64,000 nucleotides of DNA, taken from Thiotrichales bacterium. Its GTDB lineage: Bacteria; Pseudomonadota; Gammaproteobacteria; JAABTG01. The translations under genes and the position numbers were made by a program. The notes beneath the pieces are model-generated. The model did not search any database, was not told where the DNA came from, and saw only the letters and a list, made by a program, of their open reading frames with translations. How positions within the stretch are numbered: position 1 is the first letter of the stretch; every line of letters starts with the position of its first letter. This document shows, one piece after another, positions 27,234 through 36,463 of the stretch. Location of the stretch: assembly GCA_011389995.1 (NCBI GenBank), contig JAABTG010000001.1, forward strand, positions 1 to 64,000, given 5' to 3'.

Positions 27234-27262
27234 AATATAACAATCTTGGGCACTCCTGGCAA
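27234..27262 (-). promoter_or_regulatory. Sigma-70-type promoter for rne
   Basis: On the minus strand TTGCCA (27262-27257) and TATATT (27239-27234) are separated by exactly 17 bases. Each hexamer matches the consensus at four or five positions. It is the best vegetative promoter visible in the rne-rluC interval and points toward rne. Confidence 0.55.
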
Positions 27263-27324
27263 AGGACTGTGGTCATGTTAGATCGTTAGTTTAAAAAGAA
27301 TTTTTTTGTACCTGTCCTGTTATC

Positions 27325-28305
27325 ATGTGGCCCATGAATCAGAAGCAGCCAACACCCCGTCCCGCGGTACGGCAAGTGGTGGTGGATCCGGCCTTCGCGG
27401 GGCAGCGTGTGGATAACTTCCTGCGCAATGAACTGAAAGGCGTACCCAAGAGCCGCATCTACCGCATCCTGCGCAAGGGTGAGGTGAGGGTGAATCGTGG
27501 CCGCATCAGGCCCGATTACCGCCTCCAGGCCGGCGATGTGATCCGCATCCCCCCCATTCGCCAGGCGACACCCGCCGAAAAGGACGAGGGCCTGGGCCGC
27601 GCCCACGGGCGGCGCCTGTCCACCCGCACCCTGTTCGAGGACAAGGACATCTGGGTGCTGGACAAGCCGGCGGGCATGGCGGTGCACGGTGGTAGCGGGC
27701 AGAGCCTCGGCGTCATCGAGTCGGCGCGCATGATGAGGCCGGACCTCCCTTACCTGGAGTTGGTTCATCGCCTGGACAGGGACACCTCGGGTTGCCTGAT
27801 ACTGGCCAAACGCCGCAGTGCCCTGAAGTTTCTTCATGACACCCTGCGTACCGGGGGCATGGACAAGACCTATATCGCCCTGGTAAAGGGTCGCTTCGCG
27901 CCCGGCCGCCGGCTGGTGGACGCGCCCCTGCAGAAGAATCAGTTGCGGTCCGGCGAACGCATGGTGCGGGTGGACGCGGCGGGCAAGGCCTCGGCGAGCG
28001 TGTTCGAAACCCTGTCGAGCGGCCCCGCGGCATCCCTGGTGCGCGTGACCCTGCTCACCGGACGCACTCACCAGATCCGCGTCCATGCCGCCCATCTGGG
28101 CCATCCCCTGGCCGGGGATGAAAAATACGGGGAAGATGCCTTCAACGAGGTGGCCCGGGGCCTCGGCCTCAAACGCCTGTTTCTCCACGCCTGGCGCCTC
28201 GGCATACCCGGACGTGAGGGAGGCCGGCTGGAAGTCACGGCGCCGTTGCCTGGAGAACTGACGGGGACCCTTGAAGCACTCGGGCTGGAGTGTGCGATAT
28301 CATGA
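27325..28305 (+). CDS. rluC: 23S rRNA pseudouridine synthase RluC
   Basis: 326 residues. An N-terminal S4 RNA-binding domain (about 27-80, GQRVDNFLRNELKGVPKSRI) is followed by the RluA-type catalytic domain with Asp151 in VHRLDRDTSGCLILAK. E. coli RluC makes pseudouridine at 955, 2504 and 2580 of 23S rRNA. A second in-frame ATG lies at 27334. The gene diverges from rne as in E. coli and Pseudomonas, and its stop overlaps the next start (ATGA). Confidence 0.94.
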   Translation: MWPMNQKQPTPRPAVRQVVVDPAFAGQRVDNFLRNELKGVPKSRIYRILRKGEVRVNRGRIRPDYRLQAGDVIRIPPIRQATPAEKDEGLGRAHGRRLSTRTLFEDKDIWVLDKPAGMAVHGGSGQSLGVIESARMMRPDLPYLELVHRLDRDTSGCLILAKRRSALKFLHDTLRTGGMDKTYIALVKGRFAPGRRLVDAPLQKNQLRSGERMVRVDAAGKASASVFETLSSGPAASLVRVTLLTGRTHQIRVHAAHLGHPLAGDEKYGEDAFNEVARGLGLKRLFLHAWRLGIPGREGGRLEVTAPLPGELTGTLEALGLECAIS

Positions 28306-28955
28306 GCCGGCTCATCATCCTGGACTGGGACGGCACCCTGATGGACTCGGAGGCGCGCATCGTGGCCTCGGCCCTGGCCGCCGCCCGGGATCTGGAACGG
28401 CTGGACCTGGAGGAACACCGGGTCCGGGATATCATCGGTCTGGGTCTCATGGAAGCGGTACGAACCCTGTTTCCGGGCGACACGGATGAGTTCTGCCTGC
28501 GGTTCATAGAGTGCTATCGCAACCATTTCCTGGCCGAGGACGGCGACCCCATGCCGCTGTTTGCCGGCGTGGACACCACCCTGGCGGCTTTGTCCGAGGC
28601 GGGCTATCTGCTCGCCGTGGCCACGGGCAAGGGGCGTGCGGGCCTCGACCGGGTCCTCGGGGAAACCGGCCTCGGGCCCCTCTTCGTCACCAGCCGTTGC
28701 GCGGATGAGACGCGCTCCAAACCCCATCCCCAGATGGTGGAGGAGATCCTGGAGTTCACCGGCGTCGAGCCGGCAGCGGCGGTGATGGTGGGGGATACGG
28801 AGTTCGACCTGAACATGGCAGTCAATGCCGGCATAGGCGCCATCGGCGTCGCCTACGGCGTGCACCATCGCGACCGGCTGCTGCGCCTTTCTCCGTGGGC
28901 CCTGATCGAGGAATTCCCGGCCCTGCCGGGAGTGCTGCAGGACCTCGATTTCTGA
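28302..28955 (+). CDS. HAD-superfamily hydrolase (phosphoglycolate-phosphatase-like)
   Basis: 217 residues from ATG 28302, which overlaps the rluC stop. HAD motif I is ILDWDGTLMDS (nucleophile Asp8, Asp10), motif II is near AVATGKGR, motif III uses the Lys of SKPHPQMV and motif IV is VMVGDTEFDLNMA. A helical cap follows motif I, placing it in subfamily IA with Gph-like phosphatases. The substrate cannot be told from sequence. A homologous gene sits between rluC and sppA in Pseudomonas, so the position is conserved. Confidence 0.85.
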   Translation: MSRLIILDWDGTLMDSEARIVASALAAARDLERLDLEEHRVRDIIGLGLMEAVRTLFPGDTDEFCLRFIECYRNHFLAEDGDPMPLFAGVDTTLAALSEAGYLLAVATGKGRAGLDRVLGETGLGPLFVTSRCADETRSKPHPQMVEEILEFTGVEPAAAVMVGDTEFDLNMAVNAGIGAIGVAYGVHHRDRLLRLSPWALIEEFPALPGVLQDLDF

Positions 28956-29037
28956 ACGGCGACCCCGGGCGTGGGTCCGATGACATCGGTGCCACCCCGG
29001 GGTCGAACCCTTATTCACAAGCGGAAACCCGATAGCG

Positions 29038-30024
29038 ATGGCCGATATAGACGATATGAAGTTGGACGGAATGACCGACCAGCCGGAGTCCTGGGAACGC
29101 AAACTCGTGCGCGAACTCTCGGTGGCCGCCCTGCGGGAGCAGCGTCGCGCCCGGCGCTGGGGGATATTTTTCAAGCTCCTGCTCGCCATCTACCTGGCGC
29201 TGCTGCTGGTACTCTACCTGCCCGCGGACATGGAGCTCATGGGCCTGAAGGCCGGCCCTCATACCGCCCTGGTGGACCTCGACGGCATCATTTCGAGCAG
29301 CTCCGAGGCCAACGCCGACTCCGTCATCAGCGGGCTGAGGGACGCCTTCGAGGATGACAACACCAAGGGCATCGTTTTACGCATCAACAGCCCCGGCGGC
29401 AGTGCCGTGCAGTCCGCCTATATCCATGACGAGATCAAGCGGCTGCGGGTCAAGTACGAGGACATTCCCCTCTATGCCGTGGTCACGGACCTGTGTGCCT
29501 CAGGAGGCTACTATGTGGCCGCCGCGGCGGACCGGATATACGTGAACAAGGGCAGTCTGGTGGGCTCCATCGGCGTCCTCATGGCCAGTTTCGGCTTCGT
29601 GGATGCCCTGGACAAACTCGGGGTGGAAAGGCGCCTGCTGACAGCAGGGGAGCACAAGGCCTTGATGGACCCCTTTTCACCCACGGAGAAGGAGGAGGTC
29701 ACCCATTTGGAGGGCCTGCTGGAGCAGATCCACCAGCAGTTCATCGCCGCCGTGCGGGACGGTCGGGGCGATCGCCTGGTGGAGGACGACAAGATCTTTT
29801 CCGGTCTCATATGGACCGGTGAGGAAAGCCTCAATCTGGGGCTGGCAGACGGCCTAGGCAGCCCCGGTTACGTGGCCCGTGAGGTCATAGGGGAAGAGGA
29901 GGTGGTCAACTTCACCCGCCGTCCGGCCTACCTGGAGCGCCTGGCGGACCGCTTCGCCGTGGTGATAGGACGCCAGATTACCGAGACCCTGGGCGGCCGT
30001 GGGCTGCAGATGGGAGGGCCCTGA
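29038..30024 (+). CDS. sppA: Signal peptide peptidase SppA, short form
   Basis: 328 residues, about half the size of E. coli SppA (618), so it is the single-domain type that works as an oligomer. One membrane helix (GIFFKLLLAIYLALLLVLYL, about 42-61) anchors a periplasmic S49 serine protease. The catalytic dyad is Ser155 (DLCASGGYYVAAAAD) and Lys171 (VNKGSLVGSIGV); LRINSPGGS at about 114-122 forms the oxyanion region. SppA digests signal peptides left in the membrane after LepB cleavage. It is convergent with maf. Confidence 0.9.
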   Translation: MADIDDMKLDGMTDQPESWERKLVRELSVAALREQRRARRWGIFFKLLLAIYLALLLVLYLPADMELMGLKAGPHTALVDLDGIISSSSEANADSVISGLRDAFEDDNTKGIVLRINSPGGSAVQSAYIHDEIKRLRVKYEDIPLYAVVTDLCASGGYYVAAAADRIYVNKGSLVGSIGVLMASFGFVDALDKLGVERRLLTAGEHKALMDPFSPTEKEEVTHLEGLLEQIHQQFIAAVRDGRGDRLVEDDKIFSGLIWTGEESLNLGLADGLGSPGYVAREVIGEEEVVNFTRRPAYLERLADRFAVVIGRQITETLGGRGLQMGGP

Positions 30025-30059
30025 AGGATGGCGCGGCCGGGAACATTCCCCAGGCGTCC

Positions 30060-30677
30060 TCAGGACGGCTGCGGCCAGGGGCCCTCCAGGACATCGAGAC
30101 CGGCATCGCTGAGCAGATCCACCAGGCGAATGAGGGGTAGCCCCACCAGGGCCGTAGGGTCATCGCCCTCCATGCGTTGGAAAAGGGCCACTCCCAGCCC
30201 TTCCGACTTGAAGCTGCCTGCCGCATCGTAGGGACGCTCGCGGGCGAGGTAGGCCTCTATGCGGGCGCGACTGAGGGTTCGAAAAACCACCCGGAACGGC
30301 ACCATGTCCGTGGCGGCCTCGCCGGTACGCGTATTGAGGACACAAAGGCCTGTGAGGAAGGTCACCACCCGGGCGCTGCAGCGTTCCAGCTGCCTGACGG
30401 CAATGGCGTGATCGCCGGGTTTGCCCAGTAGTTCGCCGTCCACCACCGCCATTTGATCCGAGCCGATGACCAGTGCATGGTCACGCCCGCCGCCGCCCTG
30501 GCGCGCCTTGGCCTCGGCCAGACGCATCACCATTGCCTCGGGCACCTCGTGGGGCAGGGGGGTCTCGTCGACGGCCGGATCAGTGGTCTCGAAGGGCACA
30601 CCCAGTCGCGCCAGCAACGCGCGGCGATAGGGCGAGGTGGAGGCGAGGACGAGCTGAGGAGGCGGGAGGGAGACCAC
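30060..30677 (-). CDS. yceF: Maf-family nucleotide pyrophosphatase (YceF type)
   Basis: 205 residues from GTG 30677. Maf/HAM1-fold nucleoside triphosphate pyrophosphatase. The start [20 protein letters not shown] and the blocks VDETPLPHEVP, VIGSDQMAVVDGELLGKPG and GSFKSEGLGVALFQRMEGDD, then PTALVGLPL, match the E. coli YceF subfamily, reported to hydrolyse 7-methyl-GTP, rather than YhdE. It lies six bases after pycB on the same strand and may be read with the ccm-pyc transcript. In Pseudomonas the gene sits directly beside yceD; here about 11 kb separate them. Confidence 0.9.
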   Translation of the reverse strand: MVSLPPPQLVLASTSPYRRALLARLGVPFETTDPAVDETPLPHEVPEAMVMRLAEAKARQGGGGRDHALVIGSDQMAVVDGELLGKPGDHAIAVRQLERCSARVVTFLTGLCVLNTRTGEAATDMVPFRVVFRTLSRARIEAYLARERPYDAAGSFKSEGLGVALFQRMEGDDPTALVGLPLIRLVDLLSDAGLDVLEGPWPQPS

Positions 30678-30683
30678 GGTTCC

Positions 30684-32507
30684 TCAGTCGGCGCGGATCT
30701 CGATGAGGGCCTCGTCCGGATTGACGGTATCGCCTTTGTGCACGTGAATCACTTTGACCGTGCCCGTCAGGGGGGCCTGGATCTCCGTCTCCATCTTCAT
30801 CGCCTCCGTCACGATGACGGGGTCACCGGCCGACACATCGTCACCTTCCTTGACCAGGATCTCCACGATGGTCCCCGGCATCGACGTGGTGACGTCACCC
30901 TTGTCCCGGGCCGGCGGGCGGCGACTGCCCTTGTGGATGGTGTTCTGGGAGCCGCCGGGGTCCAGGGGGATCTCGTGGAGGGATTCCACCATCACCTCTT
31001 CGGGCATACCGTCCACGGTCAGGTAGAAGGGGCGTTTCTCCTGGGTCTTGTGGCCCGTGCCCTTGAGCTGGATATGGTAGGTCTCGCCATGCACCGTGAG
31101 GTTGAACTCCGTCGGTGCCGGGCCCCGGGAGGACTGGTTGGGGTCGATGGGCTCCAGGGGTTCGGGCACCAGGGTGCCGGCCTTGCGGCCCTCCAGGAAC
31201 TCCTTGGCCACATCGGGGAACATGGCATAGGAGAGCACGTCTTCCTCGGTCTCTGCCAGGTCCCCCACTTTACGGCGCAACTCGTCCATCTCATCCGCCA
31301 TGAGATCGGCGGGACGGCAGGTGATGACCTCCTCATCGCCGATGGCCAGCTTGCGCACCACGGAGTTGACCTCGCCGAGGGGCTGGCCATAGCGCCCCTT
31401 CAGATAGAGCTTCACCTCGTTGGTCACGGTCTTGTAGCGCTCATCGTTCAACACGTTGATCACCGCCTGGGTGCCCACGATCTGGGAGGTAGGGGTCACC
31501 AGGGGCGGGTAGCCCAGGTCCTGCCGGACCTTGGGGATCTCCGCCATCACCGCGCTCATCTTGTCCAGGGCACCCTGCTCCCGGAGTTGATTGACCAGGT
31601 TGGACACCATTCCTCCCGGAACCTGGGATACCTGGACCCGGGTATCAAGCCCCGTGTACTCGCTCTCGAAGTGGTGGTACTTCTTGCGGATCTCATAGAA
31701 ATAGAAGCCGATCTCCTGCAGCAGCTCGAGGTCCAGGCCGGTGTCGTAGGGAGTATCCTTGAAGGCCGCCACCATGCTCTCCGTGGGCGGGTGGCTGGCC
31801 CCCCCGGAGAAGGCGGAGATGGCCGTGTTGATGTTGTCGCATCCGGCCTCGGCCGCCTTGAGCATGCACATCTCTGACAGCCCCGAGGTGGCATGGGAAT
31901 GGACGTGGATGGGGATGGCCACGGTCTCTTTCAGCCGGGACACCAGTTCATGGGCGGTCAGGGGCGTGAGCAGGCCCGCCATGTCCTTGATGGCCAGGGA
32001 GTCGCAACCCATGGCCTCCAGACGCTTTGCCATGTCCAGGAAATAGGGGATGGAGTGCACGGGACTGACGGTGTAGGAGATGGCACCCTGGGCATGCTTG
32101 CCCTCGGTGCGCACCGCATCGATGGCGGTCTCCAGGTTGCGGGTATCGTTGAGGGCATCGAAGATACGAAAGATGTCGACGCCGTTGGCGGCGGCCAGGT
32201 GGATGAAGGCCCGTACCACGTCGTCGGAGTAGTGCCGGTATCCCAGCAGGTTCTGGCCGCGCAAGAGCATCTGCAAAGGCGTGTTGGGCAGGGCCTTGCG
32301 TAGCTGCTTCAGCCGTTCCCACGGGTCCTCCTTGAGGAACCTCATGCAGGCATCGAAGGTGGCCCCACCCCATACCTCCAGGGACCAGAATCCCACCGCG
32401 TCGAGCTTCGGGCAAATGGGCAACATGTCCTCGGTACGCATCCGCGTCGCGATCAGGCACTGATGCGCGTCCCGCAGAATGGTGTCTGTGATGGAAACCC
32501 GAGACAT
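30684..32507 (-). CDS. pycB: Pyruvate carboxylase subunit B (carboxyltransferase plus biotin carrier)
   Basis: 607 residues. The N-terminal TIM-barrel carboxyltransferase begins ITDTILRDAHQCLIATRMRT and contains GFWSLEVWGGATFD and LLRGQNLLGYRHY. A PYC/OADA domain follows, then a C-terminal biotinyl domain with EAMKMETEI, biotinyl Lys571. The same architecture is found in oxaloacetate decarboxylase alpha (OadA). Pairing with an adjacent biotin carboxylase gene, and the absence of the sodium-pump genes oadB and oadG here, favours two-subunit pyruvate carboxylase, which makes oxaloacetate from pyruvate, bicarbonate and ATP. It follows pycA by 53 bases. Confidence 0.88.
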   Translation of the reverse strand: MSRVSITDTILRDAHQCLIATRMRTEDMLPICPKLDAVGFWSLEVWGGATFDACMRFLKEDPWERLKQLRKALPNTPLQMLLRGQNLLGYRHYSDDVVRAFIHLAAANGVDIFRIFDALNDTRNLETAIDAVRTEGKHAQGAISYTVSPVHSIPYFLDMAKRLEAMGCDSLAIKDMAGLLTPLTAHELVSRLKETVAIPIHVHSHATSGLSEMCMLKAAEAGCDNINTAISAFSGGASHPPTESMVAAFKDTPYDTGLDLELLQEIGFYFYEIRKKYHHFESEYTGLDTRVQVSQVPGGMVSNLVNQLREQGALDKMSAVMAEIPKVRQDLGYPPLVTPTSQIVGTQAVINVLNDERYKTVTNEVKLYLKGRYGQPLGEVNSVVRKLAIGDEEVITCRPADLMADEMDELRRKVGDLAETEEDVLSYAMFPDVAKEFLEGRKAGTLVPEPLEPIDPNQSSRGPAPTEFNLTVHGETYHIQLKGTGHKTQEKRPFYLTVDGMPEEVMVESLHEIPLDPGGSQNTIHKGSRRPPARDKGDVTTSMPGTIVEILVKEGDDVSAGDPVIVTEAMKMETEIQAPLTGTVKVIHVHKGDTVNPDEALIEIRAD

Positions 32508-32560
32508 AGATGACGTTCCTCAGTTTGGTTTGCGGTACGCGGCCCGACTCCCGGGCGCCT

Positions 32561-33979
32561 TCAGAAGCCCAGATGCCCGGCGATGGCGGCGGCGATGGCG
32601 ACGCTGAGTTCCTGGCGCCGGCGTTTGGTGGAGTACTCGAGGAGCTCCGGATGGGCCTCCACGAAGGCCGTATTGAAGCTGCCGCTGCGGAACTCATCCG
32701 TGGTCAGCATCTCCCGATAGTAGGGGATGGTGGTCCGCACCCCATAGACGCCGATGTCGCTCAGGGCGCGGGCCGCCCGGTCGAGCACCTCGGGCCAGGT
32801 CAGGGCCCAGACGGTCAATTTCACACACAGGGAGTCGTAATAGGGCGGTATCTCGTACCCCGTATAGATGGCCCCGTCCGTTCTCACCCCGGGGCCACCG
32901 GGGGCGTAGTACCGCGTGACCACCCCGAAACTGGGCAGAAAGTCATTCTTGGGGTCTTCGGCATTGATGCGGAACTGCATGGCGAATCCCCGGCGGCTGA
33001 CATCCTCCTGGGCGATGCCCAGGAGCTCCCCATTGGCGATATGGATCTGCCGCTTGACGATGTCTATGCCGGTGATCTGCTCGGTGACGGTATGCTCCAC
33101 CTGCAGTCGGGTGTTCATCTCCATGAAGTACACGTTGCCATCATCGGCCAACAGGAATTCCACCGTGCCCGCGTTGGTGTAACCCACGACATCGGCGGCC
33201 CGGGCCGCATACTCACCGATGGTCTGGCGCAGTTCCTCGTCCAGCTGCGGGGAGGGTGCGATCTCGATCAGTTTCTGATGGCGGCGCTGGATGGAGCAGT
33301 CACGCTCGAAGAGGTGTATGACGTTGCCGTGCTCATCGGCCAGTACCTGGACTTCGATGTGACGGGGATTGACGATGGCCTTTTCCAGAAACACATCGGC
33401 ACTGCCGAAGGCCTTGATGGCCTCCGAGGTGACCCGCGCGAAACTGTTCTCGAGTTCCTGGGGGGAATCGCAGCGCCGAATACCCCGTCCACCGCCGCCG
33501 GAGGTGGCCTTGAGCATCACCGGATACCCTATCTTGTCGGCAACCCGACGGGCATCATCCAGGGAGTCCAGGTTGCCATCGCTGCCCGGGACCACCGGTA
33601 TGCCGGCCTTGATCATGGCCTCGCGGGCCCGGGTCTTGTCGCCCATGCGGCGAATGACCTCGGCGGTGGGGCCGATAAACTTGATGCCGCGCGCGCGACA
33701 GATCTCGGCCAGGGTGGGGTTTTCCGAAAGAAAGCCATAGCCGGGGTGGAGGGCATCACACCCCGTGGCGACGGCCAGATTCACCAGCCGGTGGACGTTG
33801 AGGTAACCGGCCACCGACTCGGGGCCGATATTGTAGGCCTCATCCGCCTTCTTGACGTGGAGGGCATGGCGATCCGCATCCGTGTAAACCGCCACCGCCG
33901 TGATCCCCATCTCATTGCAGGCGCGCACGATACGGACCGCTATTTCACCACGATTGGCGATGAGAATCTTTCTAATCAT
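32561..33979 (-). CDS. pycA: Pyruvate carboxylase subunit A (biotin carboxylase)
   Basis: 472 residues. ATP-grasp biotin carboxylase: it carboxylates the biotin on the B subunit. The N-terminus KILIANRGEIAVRIVRAC, the HPGYGFLSEN block (about 90-99), the glycine-rich ATP loop KATSGGGGRGIRRC and the active-site EMNTRLQVEHTVTE are all intact. The protein is about 25 residues longer than AccC. Since the partner gene is a carboxyltransferase of the pyruvate type, PycA is preferred over a second AccC. It lies 157 bases downstream of ccmI. Confidence 0.88.
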   Translation of the reverse strand: MIRKILIANRGEIAVRIVRACNEMGITAVAVYTDADRHALHVKKADEAYNIGPESVAGYLNVHRLVNLAVATGCDALHPGYGFLSENPTLAEICRARGIKFIGPTAEVIRRMGDKTRAREAMIKAGIPVVPGSDGNLDSLDDARRVADKIGYPVMLKATSGGGGRGIRRCDSPQELENSFARVTSEAIKAFGSADVFLEKAIVNPRHIEVQVLADEHGNVIHLFERDCSIQRRHQKLIEIAPSPQLDEELRQTIGEYAARAADVVGYTNAGTVEFLLADDGNVYFMEMNTRLQVEHTVTEQITGIDIVKRQIHIANGELLGIAQEDVSRRGFAMQFRINAEDPKNDFLPSFGVVTRYYAPGGPGVRTDGAIYTGYEIPPYYDSLCVKLTVWALTWPEVLDRAARALSDIGVYGVRTTIPYYREMLTTDEFRSGSFNTAFVEAHPELLEYSTKRRRQELSVAIAAAIAGHLGF

Positions 33980-34136
33980 CCGGTAACTCGTTGTGACGGA
34001 AGAGGATGTACAGCGCAGGCGGACGCTGAGTATGAGCGCTCCGGTGTCTGGCTGGACCTTTCCCCCCGAGGGCCCGGAGGCGGGGCATTATTGATATTTG
34101 CGAGGGTGCTTGTCCAGCCGGCAGCGGCGAAACAGA

Positions 34137-35441
34137 TCAGCCCTCCACGCGGCTGTCGATGACCACTTCCACCGCCGGTGCCGTGCGCCAGGGCACGGGT
34201 TGGCTGAGACCCTGGAGATCGCCGGCCTGGGGCATGGCGTTGCCGCTGCGGGACACCCGTGCCCCGATGACCACCTCGTCGAAGTTCGACAGGCGGAAGG
34301 CCGGCGTCATGGCCATGTCGTCATCCAGCACCACCTCGAAGGGCAGATCCGCCACGGTCTTGCGTACGATGGCCAGGGGCATGCGGGGCCCGGACGCGGC
34401 GCGGGCGAAGACAAACACCGTATCCGACTCGCGGGCATCCGAGGCCGTACCATCCAGGCTGACCCTCACCTTGATTTCCGCTGCCTGGTCGGCGGCCGCA
34501 GCCGGGGCCGCAGGGGGCGGCTCGGCCGCCGGCGCTTCGACACCGCTGGGAGCAGCCGCACCACCCGCGGGCCCGGCCTCGAGGTCGGCGATATGGGCAT
34601 CCAGCGCGGCGGCTTCGTCGTCCTCCAGCAGCCCGCGCAGCCGTTGCCAGCTCTCCAGGGCCGTGTCCCGATCTCCCTGCTGGCGGGCGGCAACCCCCTT
34701 CAGCCACAGGCCGCTGGGGTGATTGGGATCGATGGCCAGGGCCCGGGACACGAAACGCGCGGGTTCTCCTTCAAGGTTACCGCCGCGGGACAGGGCCAGG
34801 GTCTCGCCATAGAAGACCAGAAGATCGGGGTCCTGGGGCGCCAACTCCCTGGCCGTGGCGAAGGCCTGCAAAGCGTCATCGTAACGCTCGAGGATCTGAT
34901 AGGAGCGGCCCAGCATGGTCCAGCCTTCCACATTCCGGGGCTCGTTCTCCAGCCGGCGCGCCAGGCCATCCACCAGTTCGGCGATGGAGGCTTGCCCGTC
35001 CTGTTGTCCGGCCTGGGCCATGGCGGCGGACTGGGAACGGGACTGGGACTGGCCGGCGGTCTGTACCGTACCGGTGGCAAGCTCGCGCTCGCCGAGGCCG
35101 AGATACAGCCCGAGGCTCAACAACGGGACGAACAGGCCAACCACCACGGCGCTCCCGCGCCCGCCGCCGGCGGCCGGCACCGTCTGCCCCGAGGGGAGCT
35201 GTCCGCCCCCGGTATCCCGCAACAGTTCCCGTTCCAGCTCTCGACGGGCGGCCGCGTAGTCCTCCTCGTTCAGGATGCCGTTGGCATTGTCCCGGTCGAG
35301 TTCTGCGAGGCGGTCATTGAATATTTCCATGTTGATGGAGGCACGATCCACGGCGCTGCCGCGGTGCCAGCCGAAGAGGCTGGGCAACACCATGGCCAGG
35401 GCGGCCAATACCATAAGGATAACGAGGGTCCAGAAGATCAT
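34137..35441 (-). CDS. ccmI: Cytochrome c maturation protein CcmI (TPR apocytochrome chaperone)
   Basis: 434 residues. Two N-terminal membrane helices (about 2-24 and 97-114) flank a cytoplasmic loop with NDRLAELDRDNANGILNEED and a leucine-zipper-like helix. A periplasmic TPR region follows (about 150-290; VEGWTMLGRSYQILERYDDA, then AFATARELAP). A Pro/Ala-rich linker leads to a C-terminal beta domain (about 325-434). CcmI presents apocytochrome c to the CcmF-CcmH heme ligase. Start ATG overlaps the ccmH stop by four bases. It is the last ccm gene. Confidence 0.92.
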   Translation of the reverse strand: MIFWTLVILMVLAALAMVLPSLFGWHRGSAVDRASINMEIFNDRLAELDRDNANGILNEEDYAAARRELERELLRDTGGGQLPSGQTVPAAGGGRGSAVVVGLFVPLLSLGLYLGLGERELATGTVQTAGQSQSRSQSAAMAQAGQQDGQASIAELVDGLARRLENEPRNVEGWTMLGRSYQILERYDDALQAFATARELAPQDPDLLVFYGETLALSRGGNLEGEPARFVSRALAIDPNHPSGLWLKGVAARQQGDRDTALESWQRLRGLLEDDEAAALDAHIADLEAGPAGGAAAPSGVEAPAAEPPPAAPAAAADQAAEIKVRVSLDGTASDARESDTVFVFARAASGPRMPLAIVRKTVADLPFEVVLDDDMAMTPAFRLSNFDEVVIGARVSRSGNAMPQAGDLQGLSQPVPWRTAPAVEVVIDSRVEG

Positions 35442-35923
35442 CGGGTATTCCGGGGGTCGGTTGTTTGGTTAAGCAGGCTATTCAGCCGTGCCTGTTCCTC
35501 GCTGCTCAGGGCCTCGTCGGATGTACTCGCCGCCTTGCGCTTCCTGATCTGCAGGATCAGGATCGTCAATCCCACCAGGGCGAGGAGCAACGGCGCCAGC
35601 CATAACAGCAGGGTGGTGCTCTTGACGGGGGGGCGATAGAGGACGAAGTCGCCGTAACGGTCCACCATGAAATCGACGACCTCGGCCTCGGTCTTGCCTT
35701 CCTCCACCATGTTGTAGGTCTCGCGCCGCAGATCCTTCGCCAGGTCCGCATCCGAGGCCGCCAGGTTCTGGTTCTGGCACACCAGGCACCGGAGCTCCTC
35801 GATGAGGTTTTTATAGCGGTTCTCGGCCTCGGGGGAAGAAAAGGTCAAGGGCTCGACCGACGCCACGGCAACCAAGGCGTAACCGGACATCACCCAACCG
35901 AGCAGCAGGCGTCTCAATGTCAT
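35438..35923 (-). CDS. ccmH: Cytochrome c maturation thioredoxin-like protein CcmH
   Basis: 161 residues. A signal peptide or N-terminal helix (about 5-22) precedes the redox motif ELRCLVCQNQNLAASDADLA with Cys46 and Cys49, followed by DLRRETYNMVEEGKTEAEVV and one C-terminal membrane helix (LLLWLAPLLLALVGLTILIL). It reduces the heme-binding cysteines of apocytochrome c. This short form is the Pseudomonas CycL type, with CcmI as a separate gene; E. coli fuses the two. It lies three bases after ccmG and overlaps ccmI by ATGA. Confidence 0.94.
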   Translation of the reverse strand: MTLRRLLLGWVMSGYALVAVASVEPLTFSSPEAENRYKNLIEELRCLVCQNQNLAASDADLAKDLRRETYNMVEEGKTEAEVVDFMVDRYGDFVLYRPPVKSTTLLLWLAPLLLALVGLTILILQIRKRKAASTSDEALSSEEQARLNSLLNQTTDPRNTR

Positions 35924-35926
35924 TTC

Positions 35927-36463
35927 TTATCCTTCCTGTTCCCGGAGTTGGCGGATTCGTGGCAACAGCTCCGTCTCCCAGGCCTCGGCCGTCAGGGGCC
36001 CCGTGTGTTTGTAACGAATGACACCCCTGGCATCCACCAGAAAGGTCTCCGGTACCCCGTAGACGCCCCAGTCGATGCCCACCCGGCCATCCTCGTCGAA
36101 GGCGCTGGCCTTGTAGGGATTGCCCAGCTGCCGCAGCCACTGCAGGGCGGCCGGCCGCTCATCCTTGTAGTTCAGGCCATAGATGGGGATGGCATTCTGG
36201 CGGGCGAGGGATACCAGCAACGGGTGTTCGTGGCGGCAGGCCACACACCAGCTGGCCCACACGTTGAACAGCACCACGCCATCGGCCTTGAAGTCTTCCA
36301 GCCCCAGGGACTCCCCGGGGTCAGCCAGCATGGGCAACTCGAAGTCCGGCGCAGACTTGTTGATGAGGGGGGAGGGCACCTCCCGGGGGTTCAGACCCAG
36401 CCCGATGCCGAGAAAACCGATCAAAACAATGAAGATTCCGAAGGGAATCAGCAGCCGCATCAT
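35927..36463 (-). CDS. ccmG: Periplasmic thioredoxin CcmG (DsbE)
   Basis: 178 residues from ATG 36463, which overlaps the ccmF stop; a longer frame reaching 36613 runs inside ccmF and has no support. A membrane anchor (LLIPFGIFIVLIGFLGIGLG, about 4-23) leads to a thioredoxin fold with VLFNVWASWCVACRHEHPLL, redox cysteines Cys73 and Cys76, and the cis-proline region YGVPETFLVDARGVI. It passes electrons to CcmH and apocytochrome c to keep CXXCH motifs reduced. Confidence 0.95.
   Translation of the reverse strand: MMRLLIPFGIFIVLIGFLGIGLGLNPREVPSPLINKSAPDFELPMLADPGESLGLEDFKADGVVLFNVWASWCVACRHEHPLLVSLARQNAIPIYGLNYKDERPAALQWLRQLGNPYKASAFDEDGRVGIDWGVYGVPETFLVDARGVIRYKHTGPLTAEAWETELLPRIRQLREQEG

Noticed and set aside
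28302-28955. Naming the HAD gene gph
   Set aside because: HAD motifs are clear, but substrate specificity cannot be read from the sequence; a generic name is safer.
30684-33979. Oxaloacetate decarboxylase sodium pump
   Set aside because: The carboxyltransferase resembles OadA, but no oadB or oadG is present and a biotin carboxylase is adjacent, which fits pyruvate carboxylase better.
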